DNA of 64,000 nt. Source: Anaerocolumna sp047777345. GTDB taxonomy: Bacteria; Bacillota; Clostridia; Lachnospirales; Lachnospiraceae. Shown one piece after another: positions 37,412-45,665 of this stretch (positions within the stretch are counted from its first letter, which is position 1; the number at the start of each line of letters is the position of its first letter). The notes beneath the pieces are model-generated. The model was given only the letters and a program-made list of their open reading frames with translations, searched no databases and was not told the origin of the DNA. The DNA lies in NCBI GenBank assembly GCA_047777345.1, contig JBKEEJ010000001.1, positions 186,001-250,000 of the forward strand, read 5' to 3'. The position numbers were made by a program, and so were the translations under genes.

Positions 37412-38488
37412 ATGTTTGATAAATTAGAGGATCTATTAAGACGGTATGAAGAAATCGTCGATGAGTTAAATGATCCAAATGTAGTAAATGATCAGGAAAG
37501 ATTCCGCAAATTAATGAAGGAACAAAATGATTTGACGGATATTGTGGAAAAATATAAAGAATACAAGGAAACAAAAAACCGTATTGATGAAAGTCTTGCT
37601 ATTTTAGAAGAAGAAAATGATGAGGAAATGCGGGAACTGGCCAAGGAAGAATTAAATGAATGCAAGCAGATGCTTGCGAAAATCGAAGAACAACTTCGAA
37701 TTCTTCTTTTGCCCAAAGACCCGAATGATGACAAAAATGTTATTGTGGAAATCCGGGGCGGAGCAGGCGGCGATGAAGCTGCCCTATTTGCCGCAGAGCT
37801 GTTTCGTATGTATACGAAGTATGCGGAAAGGCAGCATTGGAAGGTTGAGATGATAAGTGCCAATGAAAATGGCCTTGGCGGATTTAAAGAAGTTGTTTTT
37901 ATGATCAGCGGAAAAGGCGTATATTCAAAGATGAAATATGAAAGCGGTGTCCATCGCGTACAGCGTGTTCCGATAACCGAATCCGGCGGCCGTATTCACA
38001 CATCTACCTCTACTGTAGCCATTATGCCGGAAGCGGAAGAAGTTGATGTGGAACTGGATTTAAATGATTGTAAATTTGATGTATTCCGTGCATCCGGTAA
38101 CGGAGGACAGTGCGTTAATACTACCGACTCAGCGGTACGTCTGACTCATATACCGACAGGAATCGTGGTATCCTGCCAGGATGAAAAATCTCAGTTAAAA
38201 AACAAGGAAAAGGCCTTAAAAGTATTGCGTTCCAAGTTATATGAACTAGAACTGCAGAAAGCCCGTAACGCAGAGGCTGAGGCCAGAAGGAGTCAGGTCG
38301 GTACCGGAGACCGTTCCGAGAAAATCAGAACCTATAATTTCCCTCAGGGCCGGGTTACGGACCACCGGATAAAGCTTACCCTTCATCAGTTAGACAGCAT
38401 TCTGGATGGGGATATGGATGAAATGATTAACAGCCTTATCGCTGCGGATCAGGCATTAAAGTTAAGTAAGATGAATGAAAATGCCTGA
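37412..38488 (+). CDS. prfA: Peptide chain release factor 1
   Basis: RF1 reads UAA and UAG. EIRGGAGGDEAALFAAELFRMY, the codon-recognition PxT tripeptide (here PIT, residues 187-189; PAT or PVT are more usual), HTSTSTVA and the catalytic GGQ (231-233, in GNGGQCVN) are visible. TGGAGG at 37399-37404 selects ATG 37412, giving 358 residues. The GGQ glutamine is the PrmC target. It ends the yqhQ-prmC-prfA operon. Confidence 0.96.
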   Translation: MFDKLEDLLRRYEEIVDELNDPNVVNDQERFRKLMKEQNDLTDIVEKYKEYKETKNRIDESLAILEEENDEEMRELAKEELNECKQMLAKIEEQLRILLLPKDPNDDKNVIVEIRGGAGGDEAALFAAELFRMYTKYAERQHWKVEMISANENGLGGFKEVVFMISGKGVYSKMKYESGVHRVQRVPITESGGRIHTSTSTVAIMPEAEEVDVELDLNDCKFDVFRASGNGGQCVNTTDSAVRLTHIPTGIVVSCQDEKSQLKNKEKALKVLRSKLYELELQKARNAEAEARRSQVGTGDRSEKIRTYNFPQGRVTDHRIKLTLHQLDSILDGDMDEMINSLIAADQALKLSKMNENA

Positions 38489-38544
38489 CAGGAATTATTA
38501 AGAATCAAAAAAGAAGAATCATGAGAAAATAAAATTCAAATTTG

Positions 38545-38602
38545 GCTCTATGTCAGGTTTTGGACCACTCAGTAAGAAATATGTCCCAACCTGATATAGA
38601 GC
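38545..38602. terminator. Long convergent hairpin after prfA
   Basis: GCTCTATGTCAGGTT (38545-38559) pairs with AACCTGATATAGAGC (38588-38602) over 15 bp with one G-U, and the inner GGAC pairs with GTCC. The right arm reaches the stop codon of the convergent gene. T-rich sequence follows on both sides. Confidence 0.7.
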
Positions 38603-39531
38603 TATTTATTTTCAAGGGTTTGCTGATGGGCAGAATAAAATACGGATATGGCTCCCATGGCAGAAAATAAATATCCTTTTATCAGGTCTTGATAAAGCGT
38701 GGCACGAATTTCTGAGTTTTGCTTAATGAGATGACGGGTGATTAAAAGAGCATCCAATATACTGATATTTCCCTTTGTTTTCAGATAATCATAAACGCTG
38801 CTTCCATAGGTAAAATATGTGGATACATAAACCATGGCGATGGTAATAGCAAGGGTAATTATAATGCCTGTTTTATTTAATTTGCCTCCAAACAACTCAT
38901 ATCCTTTGATTACACAAACAGCCAACAAGATTCCACAAACAGCCGCAATAGAACCAAGTTTATAAACTGCCAGCCACAGGGCTGTGCTGAGCAAAGAACC
39001 AAGAAGGGCCCCCAATATACCGGTAAAAATATTGCCTTTCTTATCTTCCACTTTAGCCTTTTTGCTTTCTACCCGTAAAATCCTGTTGTTATAACAATCA
39101 TCACATTGGCACATCGGATTACCGTTAACAATATATACGGAAGGTTCCGATTGGACTCCGCAGATTTCACAGCAGGTAAAATAGGAATAATTCCGGGCGA
39201 AAGAAATGATTCTGTCTAAAATATCGGCCAGGTTGGCAGAATTCTTTTTCCATATTTGGGATATTGCCATTTCAATTTTTAAACTGTAATCATTGTAAGA
39301 AGCCTTTTTAATCACATTTTTTTCTTTTAAAAGCAAGCGGATAAATTGGTGTAATTCAAGGTTGTCATAATCTTCTGTCTGATTCAACGGAATGTTAATA
39401 TAATATGTTCCGTTTGAAGCCATTTCTTTTACAGCCACTTTATAGCCTTTGTAATTTCCCCACATTACTTTTTCCTTAGGATCATAGGCCAGATTATGCT
39501 CTTTTGACATTTTAGCCAGTTCCCTTTTCAT
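38602..39531 (-). CDS. Zinc-ribbon membrane protein of unknown function
   Basis: I do not recognise this 309-residue protein. The N-terminal 115 residues are soluble and basic. Next is a cysteine cluster, FTCCEICG (Cys about 120-124) and MCQCDDC (about 141-146), spaced like a zinc ribbon. A charged stretch and about four hydrophobic helices (about 169-192, 194-213, 219-239 and 280-297) follow. Its architecture suggests a membrane protein with a cytosolic zinc-binding head. The start at 39531 (ATG) is close to GTGGGG; a GTG three codons upstream (39540) is an alternative. It is monocistronic and convergent with prfA. Confidence 0.7.
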   Translation of the reverse strand: MKRELAKMSKEHNLAYDPKEKVMWGNYKGYKVAVKEMASNGTYYINIPLNQTEDYDNLELHQFIRLLLKEKNVIKKASYNDYSLKIEMAISQIWKKNSANLADILDRIISFARNYSYFTCCEICGVQSEPSVYIVNGNPMCQCDDCYNNRILRVESKKAKVEDKKGNIFTGILGALLGSLLSTALWLAVYKLGSIAAVCGILLAVCVIKGYELFGGKLNKTGIIITLAITIAMVYVSTYFTYGSSVYDYLKTKGNISILDALLITRHLIKQNSEIRATLYQDLIKGYLFSAMGAISVFYSAHQQTLENK

Positions 39532-39756
39532 AAACCCCACATCCGTTTTGTATTATTTGTCATATTTTAGTATAAATGACGAAAAATGTAAAATCAATTA
39601 CGTGGGTTTAAATAGTAATAATTTACTACTTTATCAAAATTGTTTGGCCGGAAAGCAGCCTTTTTTTCTTGAAAGGGCACAATATATGAGGTACAATAGG
39701 GCAAGATAGTTACAGCGATATTAATCGATATTCATTAATATAGGTCAGGGAGCGTT

Positions 39757-40545
39757 ATGATTAGCAGTTTGTCCAATTCACAGATAAAAAATATTATACA
39801 ACTTCAAAAGAAACCGAAAGCCAGAGCGGAGCAGAAAGCCTTTGTTACAGAAGGAATAAAAATGTTTGAGGAAGCAAAGGCCGGAGGTAACCTTATAAAA
39901 GCTTATATTTCAGAAACCTTTTACGAAGAAAAAAGTAAAGAAGATAGCGACTACTTTAGAGGGTTTGCCTATGAAGTGGTATCCGATAAAGTGTTAAAAG
40001 AAGCGTCGGAAACCTTAACACCCCAGGGAATTTTAGCCATTGTCCGAAAGCCGGAATATTGTTTAAAAGATATTCTGTCAAACCCGAAAGCTAATTTGTT
40101 ATTGTTAGAAGATATCAGGGATCCCGGTAATCTCGGAACCATTGTAAGAACGGCGGAAGGTGCCGGAATCACCGGTATAATACTGACAAAAACTTCAGTG
40201 GATATGTATAATCCGAAAGTAGTACGTTCCACTATGGGGTCCATTTACCGAATGCCTTTTGTCTATGTTGAGGATTTTAAAGGTACCCTTTGTCAAATAA
40301 AGAAAAAAAATATAGCAATCTATGCGGCACATTTAAAAGGGGAAAAAGCATATGATGAAATAGATTATAAAGATAAGTGCGGTATTTTAATCGGGAATGA
40401 AGCCAACGGGCTCAGTGATGAAATTGCCGCCTTAGCCGATGTATATATTAAAATTCCTATGTCCGGTTCCGTGGAGTCATTAAACGCAGCCATTGCCGCG
40501 GCAATTCTTATGTATGAGGTATACCGTCAGAGAAGAAAGAAATGA
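39757..40545 (+). CDS. TrmH/SpoU-family RNA 2'-O-methyltransferase
   Basis: A SPOUT methyltransferase of 262 residues. The N-terminal substrate-binding domain (IKNIIQLQKKPKARAEQKAFVTEG) is followed by the SpoU motifs LLLEDIRDPGNLGTIVRTAEG (motif 1; read in two blocks), LIGNEANGLS (motif 2) and IPMSGSVESLNAAIAAAI (motif 3), which form the knotted SAM site. Members methylate 2'-OH of rRNA or tRNA; the specific target is not deducible. GGGAG precedes the ATG. Confidence 0.93.
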   Translation: MISSLSNSQIKNIIQLQKKPKARAEQKAFVTEGIKMFEEAKAGGNLIKAYISETFYEEKSKEDSDYFRGFAYEVVSDKVLKEASETLTPQGILAIVRKPEYCLKDILSNPKANLLLLEDIRDPGNLGTIVRTAEGAGITGIILTKTSVDMYNPKVVRSTMGSIYRMPFVYVEDFKGTLCQIKKKNIAIYAAHLKGEKAYDEIDYKDKCGILIGNEANGLSDEIAALADVYIKIPMSGSVESLNAAIAAAILMYEVYRQRRKK

Positions 40546-40613
40546 AAAACAGAGAAAATGTGGTAATTCAGTAAAAGGTCAGTCTTAAAAGATAAGATGG
40601 TAGTCTGTTCTAC

Positions 40614-40642
40614 TTGTATTTATCCTGATTATGGAGTAGAAT
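40614..40642 (+). promoter_or_regulatory. Promoter of the NfeD-SPFH operon
   Basis: TTGTAT (40614-40619), a 17-base spacer and TAGAAT (40637-40642). Confidence 0.55.
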
Positions 40643-40672
40643 GATAGTAAATAATAGGAAGGGGGCCACGGA

Positions 40673-41110
40673 TTGGTTTCAATATACTGGTTAATTGCAT
40701 TAGCCCTGTTTTTAATCATTGAAATAATAACACTGGGCCTTACAACCATTTGGTTTGCCGGCGGAGCTTTGGCTGCATTTTTATTGTCTCTGCTCTGGGA
40801 TAACCTGATTGCAGAACTGGTTGTCTTTGTGATTGTTTCCCTTGCTCTTTTAATATTTACCAGACCTGTTGCCCAGAAATATATTAATAAGCAGCGAATT
40901 AAGACAAATTATGAAAGCCTAATAGGGGAAAAAGGTAAAGTAATAGAGAAAATTGATAATTTCAATAACACCGGCCAGGTGGCAGTAGGCGGACAGGAAT
41001 GGACAGCCAGAGCTTTTAACAGTCAGGATATAATAGAGCCTGGAGAATGTGTTATAATCAGAGAAATTTCAGGGGTTAAATTAATTGTTGAAAGAGAGGA
41101 TATAAAATGA
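40673..41110 (+). CDS. NfeD-like membrane protein
   Basis: A 145-residue short NfeD: two to three N-terminal membrane helices (about 4-64; IYWLIALALFLIIEIITLG) and a C-terminal OB-fold with GEKGKVIEKIDNF and GQVAVGGQEWTARA. Such proteins partner with SPFH proteins in membrane microdomains. The start is TTG at 40673, 8 bases after GGAAGGGGG; no ATG or GTG lies in a suitable place. Its end overlaps the SPFH gene by four bases (ATGA), a sign of translational coupling. Confidence 0.87.
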   Translation: MVSIYWLIALALFLIIEIITLGLTTIWFAGGALAAFLLSLLWDNLIAELVVFVIVSLALLIFTRPVAQKYINKQRIKTNYESLIGEKGKVIEKIDNFNNTGQVAVGGQEWTARAFNSQDIIEPGECVIIREISGVKLIVEREDIK

Positions 41111-42039
41111 TAATACTTCTAGTATTTATTATTCTTATTTTAATTATTTTGGCATCCTGCGTCAAAATTGTTCCTCAGGCATACGCCTATGTGGTAGAAA
41201 GGCTCGGAGGTTATCAGGCTACCTGGAATGTGGGAGTTCATATAAAAATTCCATTGATTGACAAAATAGCCAAAAAAGTCCCCTTAAAGGAACAGGTTGT
41301 GGACTTTGCTCCTCAGCCCGTAATTACGAAAGATAATGTTACCATGAAAATTGATACGGTTGTATTTTATCAGATTACTGACCCGAAATTGTACACATAC
41401 GGTGTGGAACATCCTCTTATGGCAATCGAAAACTTAACGGCTACCACTTTAAGAAATATTATAGGTGATCTTGAACTGGATGAGACATTGACCTCAAGAG
41501 AGATTATTAATACCAAGATGAGAGTGTCCTTAGACGTGGCAACGGACCCCTGGGGCATTAAGGTTAACCGTGTGGAATTAAAAAACATTATTCCTCCTGC
41601 CGCTATACAGGATGCCATGGAGAAACAGATGAAGGCAGAACGGGAAAGAAGAGAGGCAATTCTTCGTGCGGAAGGGGAAAAGACTTCGGCCATACTGGTG
41701 GCAGAAGGTAAGAAGCAGGCTATGATACTGAATGCTGAAGCGGAAAAAGAAGCCGCAATACTTCGTGCCGAAGCGGAAAAGGAAGCTACCATAAGAGAAG
41801 CGGAAGGCCGGGCAGAAGCAATTCTTAGAGTACAGCAGGCAAATGCGGAAGGTATCCGTTATTTAAATGAATCCAATCCAAGTAATTCGGTTTTGCAGTT
41901 AAAGAGTCTTGAGGCTTTTGCTAAGGCTGCTGACGGCAAAGCTACAAAAATTATAATTCCTTCTGAAATTCAAAGCATAGCCGGCCTTGTTAAGTCTCTG
42001 GCAGAAGTTGGAAAAGAGGATAACAGGGCACAGGAATAA
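41107..42039 (+). CDS. SPFH/band 7 (stomatin-like, QmcA-type) protein
   Basis: An N-terminal membrane helix (residues 1-18) is followed by the band-7 domain (VERLGGYQATWNVGVH, VPLKEQVVDFAPQPVITKDN, GDLELDETLTSR). A long coiled coil comes next with the heptad-like repeats AEAEKEAAILRAEAEKEA (about 190-240). Such proteins oligomerise into scaffolds at the membrane and pair with NfeD. The gene overlaps nfeD by four bases. Length 310 is normal. Confidence 0.93.
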   Translation: MIILLVFIILILIILASCVKIVPQAYAYVVERLGGYQATWNVGVHIKIPLIDKIAKKVPLKEQVVDFAPQPVITKDNVTMKIDTVVFYQITDPKLYTYGVEHPLMAIENLTATTLRNIIGDLELDETLTSREIINTKMRVSLDVATDPWGIKVNRVELKNIIPPAAIQDAMEKQMKAERERREAILRAEGEKTSAILVAEGKKQAMILNAEAEKEAAILRAEAEKEATIREAEGRAEAILRVQQANAEGIRYLNESNPSNSVLQLKSLEAFAKAADGKATKIIIPSEIQSIAGLVKSLAEVGKEDNRAQE

Positions 42040-42067
42040 AAGCGTTCCATATCCTTTGTTCTTACAG

Positions 42068-42107
42068 ACAGCATGAATTTTTTGAAAGTTCATGCTGTTA
42101 TTTTTTT
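42068..42107 (+). terminator. Terminator after the SPFH gene
   Basis: ACAGCATGAA (42068-42077) pairs with TTCATGCTGT (42089-42098), followed by TATTTTTTT. Confidence 0.9.
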
Positions 42108-42182
42108 GAACAGAAAATGATTCCTAATTTTTTTGTTCAATAAGAAAGCCTTTCGGGCAGGATGCACAATTTACCATTTTTG

Positions 42183-42222
42183 TCAAGGATTTTTAAGATA
42201 AACTTAAGAATTCCTACCTTGA
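42183..42222 (+). promoter_or_regulatory. Inverted repeat overlapping the -35 of the sulfatase gene
   Basis: TCAAGG (42183-42188) and CCTTGA (42217-42222) flank the inner arms ATTTTTAAG/CTTAAGAAT. The right arm overlaps TTGATA of the promoter, so it could be an operator. Confidence 0.35.
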
Positions 42223-42247
42223 TAAAGGATTAACTATGAGCTATTAT
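42219..42247 (+). promoter_or_regulatory. Promoter of the LTA-synthase-like gene
   Basis: TTGATA (42219-42224), a 17-base spacer and TATTAT (42242-42247). Confidence 0.5.
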
Positions 42248-42306
42248 TATTAAGAACTAAAATTGGGGAACTGTTATTTGTTTTAAGTAATAAAGGAGAG
42301 AGATTA

Positions 42307-44172
42307 ATGCAACGATTGAAAAAAGTTTTACAATCGCCGTATATGATTTTATTGTTTTTTGTTGCAAAACTTTCCATATATTATTATCTCATAAATGTGG
42401 ACTTGAAAGATTTTATCTTTGTGGCTGTAAGTGTTATCCTTATGGGAGCATTATTTATAGGATTTAGCAGAAGCAGATTAAAACACAAAAGAGGATGGTT
42501 TTTACTTGTATACAGCCTTTTAAGTCTGCTGATGTTTGCAGATTCCATGTATTACAATTATTATAACCAGACTGTTTCCATCAAGCAATTATGGCAGGCT
42601 GCCAATGTGGCCGCAGTACCCGACAGTTTTGTGGCAACGCTGATTCCTGCCAGTTTTCTGTTATTTCCTGACATACCTTTTGTTTATTATTATTTTAAAA
42701 AACATAATCAGGGCGAAGAAAAAAACAGATGGAGCTTTAAGAAGGAAATTAAGTATGTTGCCATCGGCTTGTGTGCTGTTTTTGCCATACTGGTAATAAA
42801 TCCTTTTAACAACGTTGCCATTGCAAAAGTAAACAGTGTGGAATTTTTTACAAATCATGTCAGCGATGTATATAACGCATTGACGGAAAAGATTGTATCG
42901 GCTCAGGTTCCTGCCGAAGAGGTACTGGATGCAGTGGAGGATGTCTCTGGTGAGGAAAACGGCAACGAGCTTCATGGCATTGGAGCGGGAAAAAATTTAA
43001 TTTTAATCCAGGTAGAGGCACTGCAGAATTTTGTAATTAATCGGGAGTATAACGGACAGGTAATTACCCCGAATCTGAATGCATTTCTGAAAAAGGATAC
43101 CTTGTATTTTGATCATTACTACAGCAATATTGGAAAAGGCAATACGGCAGATGCGGAATTTTCTACCCTAAACAGCTTATATCCGGTAATTGACCGGGAG
43201 TGTTATACTTTGTATGCGGACAATACTTTTGATGGCCTTCCCTGGCTGTTAAGGGACAAAGGTTACACTACCTTTGCCATACATGGCTATAAAGGAGAGT
43301 TCTGGAACAGGGAAGAAGCCTATCCGGGCCAGGGTTTTGAAAATTTCTACAGTATGGAAGATTTGGATAACAGTGACATTATCGGACTTGGCATATCGGA
43401 TAAATCTATGTTTAAGCAGGCAGTGGATATTATCAAATCCCAAAATAAGCCCTTTTTCAGCTTTATTGTAACTTTAACCAGTCATCATCCTTATATCATC
43501 GATGAAAGTCATGCCACGCTTAGGTTAAAGGAAGAGGATAAAGATACCAAATTCGGCGCCTATCTTCAGACCATTCACTATATGGATGAGGCTTTCGGAC
43601 AGTTTATCAGGGACTTAAAGGCCGCAGGAATATATGACAATACCATTATTGCCTTATATGGTGATCATCACGGACTGAATGTGGGAATGGACAACAATGC
43701 GGAGATTATGACTAATTTTTTGGGGAAAACATATGATTACGATGAAATGTTAAAGGTTCCTTTGATGATACACATTCCGGGCAGTGGTGTGGCAAAAACC
43801 ATTTCTACTACAGGAGGACAAGTCGATTTTTTGCCTACCATAGCCAATATAATGGATATTGATATAGACCAGCCTTATGTATTAGGTCAGGACCTGGTTA
43901 ATGCCAAAGATGGCTTTGTGGCCTTTACAGCTTACCTGTTTGAAGGGTCTTTTGTTCATAACAATGTAATGTTTGAAATATCCAGGGAAGGCGTTTTTGA
44001 AGGAAGCCGGGCATGGGATATTAATACGGGCACTTCGTTGGATGCTTCCCTTTATGAGGAAGATTATAAACGGGCCATAACATTAAAACAGACTTCGAAA
44101 GAAATATTGGACCAAAATTTAATTGCCGATTATGTTCATCGGGAGAACACTGACAAAGAGGATGGCAATTAA
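42307..44172 (+). CDS. LTA synthase family sulfatase (LtaS-like)
   Basis: A 621-residue membrane phosphoglycerol transferase. The N-terminal part has about five membrane helices (up to about residue 170). The extracellular alkaline-phosphatase-fold domain has the metal-ligand Glu237 (IQVEALQ), the nucleophile Thr280 (GKGNTADAEFSTLNS), FAIHGYKGEFWNRE and YGDHHG (Asp453, His454, His455). These match the LtaS catalytic set, so it probably polymerises glycerol phosphate onto a glycolipid anchor. AAGGAGAG precedes the ATG. It is monocistronic with an own promoter and terminator. Confidence 0.9.
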   Translation: MQRLKKVLQSPYMILLFFVAKLSIYYYLINVDLKDFIFVAVSVILMGALFIGFSRSRLKHKRGWFLLVYSLLSLLMFADSMYYNYYNQTVSIKQLWQAANVAAVPDSFVATLIPASFLLFPDIPFVYYYFKKHNQGEEKNRWSFKKEIKYVAIGLCAVFAILVINPFNNVAIAKVNSVEFFTNHVSDVYNALTEKIVSAQVPAEEVLDAVEDVSGEENGNELHGIGAGKNLILIQVEALQNFVINREYNGQVITPNLNAFLKKDTLYFDHYYSNIGKGNTADAEFSTLNSLYPVIDRECYTLYADNTFDGLPWLLRDKGYTTFAIHGYKGEFWNREEAYPGQGFENFYSMEDLDNSDIIGLGISDKSMFKQAVDIIKSQNKPFFSFIVTLTSHHPYIIDESHATLRLKEEDKDTKFGAYLQTIHYMDEAFGQFIRDLKAAGIYDNTIIALYGDHHGLNVGMDNNAEIMTNFLGKTYDYDEMLKVPLMIHIPGSGVAKTISTTGGQVDFLPTIANIMDIDIDQPYVLGQDLVNAKDGFVAFTAYLFEGSFVHNNVMFEISREGVFEGSRAWDINTGTSLDASLYEEDYKRAITLKQTSKEILDQNLIADYVHRENTDKEDGN

Positions 44173-44184
44173 AGAAACATAAGG

Positions 44185-44240
44185 ACCGGGACAGTACAGA
44201 TTTTGACCTGCAAGTGGAAAATCTTTGTCCCGGTTTTCTT
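44185..44240 (+). terminator. Terminator after the sulfatase gene
   Basis: ACCGGGACA (44185-44193) pairs with TGTCCCGGT (44226-44234), and the inner AGATTTT pairs with AAAATCT. TTTTCTTT follows. Confidence 0.88.
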
Positions 44241-44250
44241 TCCATTTGAC

Positions 44251-44299
44251 ACCTCCAAAGTAGGACAGAAAGAAATAAAACTACTTTGGAGGTACTTTT
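44251..44299 (+). terminator. Second hairpin in tandem, upstream of the patatin gene
   Basis: ACCTCCAAAGTA (44251-44262) pairs perfectly with TACTTTGGAGGT (44282-44293), followed by ACTTTTATA. It either backs up the first terminator or acts as an attenuator in the patatin leader. Confidence 0.6.
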
Positions 44300-44364
44300 A
44301 TATATCCGCAGCAAAGACCATGAGAAAGACCAGCCAAAGGGTCAAAGGAAATCAGGAGGAATTT

Positions 44365-45534
44365 ATGTTTGATTTATCAAAAGAATACGGAATTGTACTG
44401 GAAGGAGGAGGAGCAAAAGGGGCTTATCAAATAGGCGTCTGGAAGGCCTTTATAGAATGTGGCCTAAAAATCAGGGGAGTTGCCGGTGTATCGGTGGGGG
44501 CATTAAACGGAGCCTTAATTTGTATGGGAAATTACGAGAAAGCTGAGAATATTTGGAGTAACCTCACATATTCGTCCGTAATGAACGTAAGTGACGAGCA
44601 GATGGACAGGCTTATAAAAAGAAAGGGAAATTTAATCAAATTAACAAAGGATACGACAAAAATATTGTCCGAGGGCGGTATTGATGTCAGTCCCTTAAAA
44701 AAGCTTATCGATGATTTGGTAGATGAAGAAAAGATACGTAATTCCAATATTGAATTTGTATTTGGCACATTTCTTATGTCAAAATTAAAGGAAGTTGAAA
44801 TAACGGCCAAAGAAGCAGAAAAAAACAGCCTGAAAAAATTTCTGTTAGCAAGCGCTTCCCTGCCGGCTTTTCAGAATGAAAAACTGCATGGCCTGAAATA
44901 CCTGGACGGAGGCGTGATTAATAATGTGCCGGTTGATATGTTAATAAACCGAGGTTACAAAGACATTATAATTATACGTATTTACGGCATAGGCTTAGAG
45001 AAGCCGGTAAAAATACCCAAAGATGTAAACATTATTGAAATTGCGCCCCGTATAGATTTGGGAGGAATTCTGGAATTTAACCCGGATAAAATCAAAAGGA
45101 ATATTAAAGTGGGATATTATGATGGCCTAAGATGCCTCCGTTCCTTAAGGGGAAGAATTTATTATATTGATGCCAAACTGACGGAAGAAGAATGCATTGA
45201 AAAAATAATTCACAGCAATGAGGCTGTTAAAATGGCCCTTTTGGAGTATTATAAACAGGATTATACCAACAGTACGCTCTATAACAGAAAGTTTCTGGAA
45301 GTAATATGCCCCGCCCTTTCTGCCACTTTAAAACTGGGAAAAGACTGGACTTATAAAGAACTTTATATTGCTTTGCTGGAACTTGGCGCTAAAACATTAA
45401 GAATACCAAAATATCGCATTTATACGGAAAATGAGCTGGCGGACCAGATGAAGGAAAAGTACCAGCTTATGCTAATGAAAGGCAGTAAGTTTTCGCTTTT
45501 TCATTCCCTGATTATAAAACTTTTAATTTTATAA
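44365..45534 (+). CDS. Patatin-like phospholipase
   Basis: A cytosolic acyl hydrolase with a Ser-Asp dyad. The oxyanion loop LEGGGAKGAYQIGVW, nucleophile motif GVSVG (Ser43) and DGG (Asp181) are in place. A C-terminal region of about 170 residues follows without a recognised domain. ATG 44365 is chosen because CAGGAGG lies just upstream; the frame is open further 5' but that part would overlap the tandem hairpins. Length 389. The substrate is probably a phospholipid or lysophospholipid; this is inferred from the family only. Confidence 0.9.
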   Translation: MFDLSKEYGIVLEGGGAKGAYQIGVWKAFIECGLKIRGVAGVSVGALNGALICMGNYEKAENIWSNLTYSSVMNVSDEQMDRLIKRKGNLIKLTKDTTKILSEGGIDVSPLKKLIDDLVDEEKIRNSNIEFVFGTFLMSKLKEVEITAKEAEKNSLKKFLLASASLPAFQNEKLHGLKYLDGGVINNVPVDMLINRGYKDIIIIRIYGIGLEKPVKIPKDVNIIEIAPRIDLGGILEFNPDKIKRNIKVGYYDGLRCLRSLRGRIYYIDAKLTEEECIEKIIHSNEAVKMALLEYYKQDYTNSTLYNRKFLEVICPALSATLKLGKDWTYKELYIALLELGAKTLRIPKYRIYTENELADQMKEKYQLMLMKGSKFSLFHSLIIKLLIL

Positions 45535-45592
45535 TTTTTAAAATATAGTCTGAATTGATAAAATATTATTTATAGTTATGGCGATTCTTCTC

Positions 45593-45621
45593 TTGACAAA
45601 TGAATAAAAATAAAGTAGATT
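45593..45621 (+). promoter_or_regulatory. argF promoter with overlapping ARG-box-like sites
   Basis: TTGACA (45593-45598), a 17-base spacer and TAGATT (45616-45621). ATGAATAAAAATAAAG (45600-45615) lies within the spacer and TTGAATAAATAAACAA (45620-45635) covers the -10 end. Both resemble half or whole ARG boxes of Firmicutes ArgR/AhrC, spaced 20 bases. Confidence 0.6.
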
Positions 45622-45665
45622 GAATAAATAAACAATAAATATTATTTTACCGGGGAGGTTTTGCC

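Noticed and set aside
44203..44364. N-terminal extension of the patatin gene
   Set aside because: It would translate two terminator hairpins; ATG 44365 has a clear AGGAGG and starts at the conserved patatin strand.
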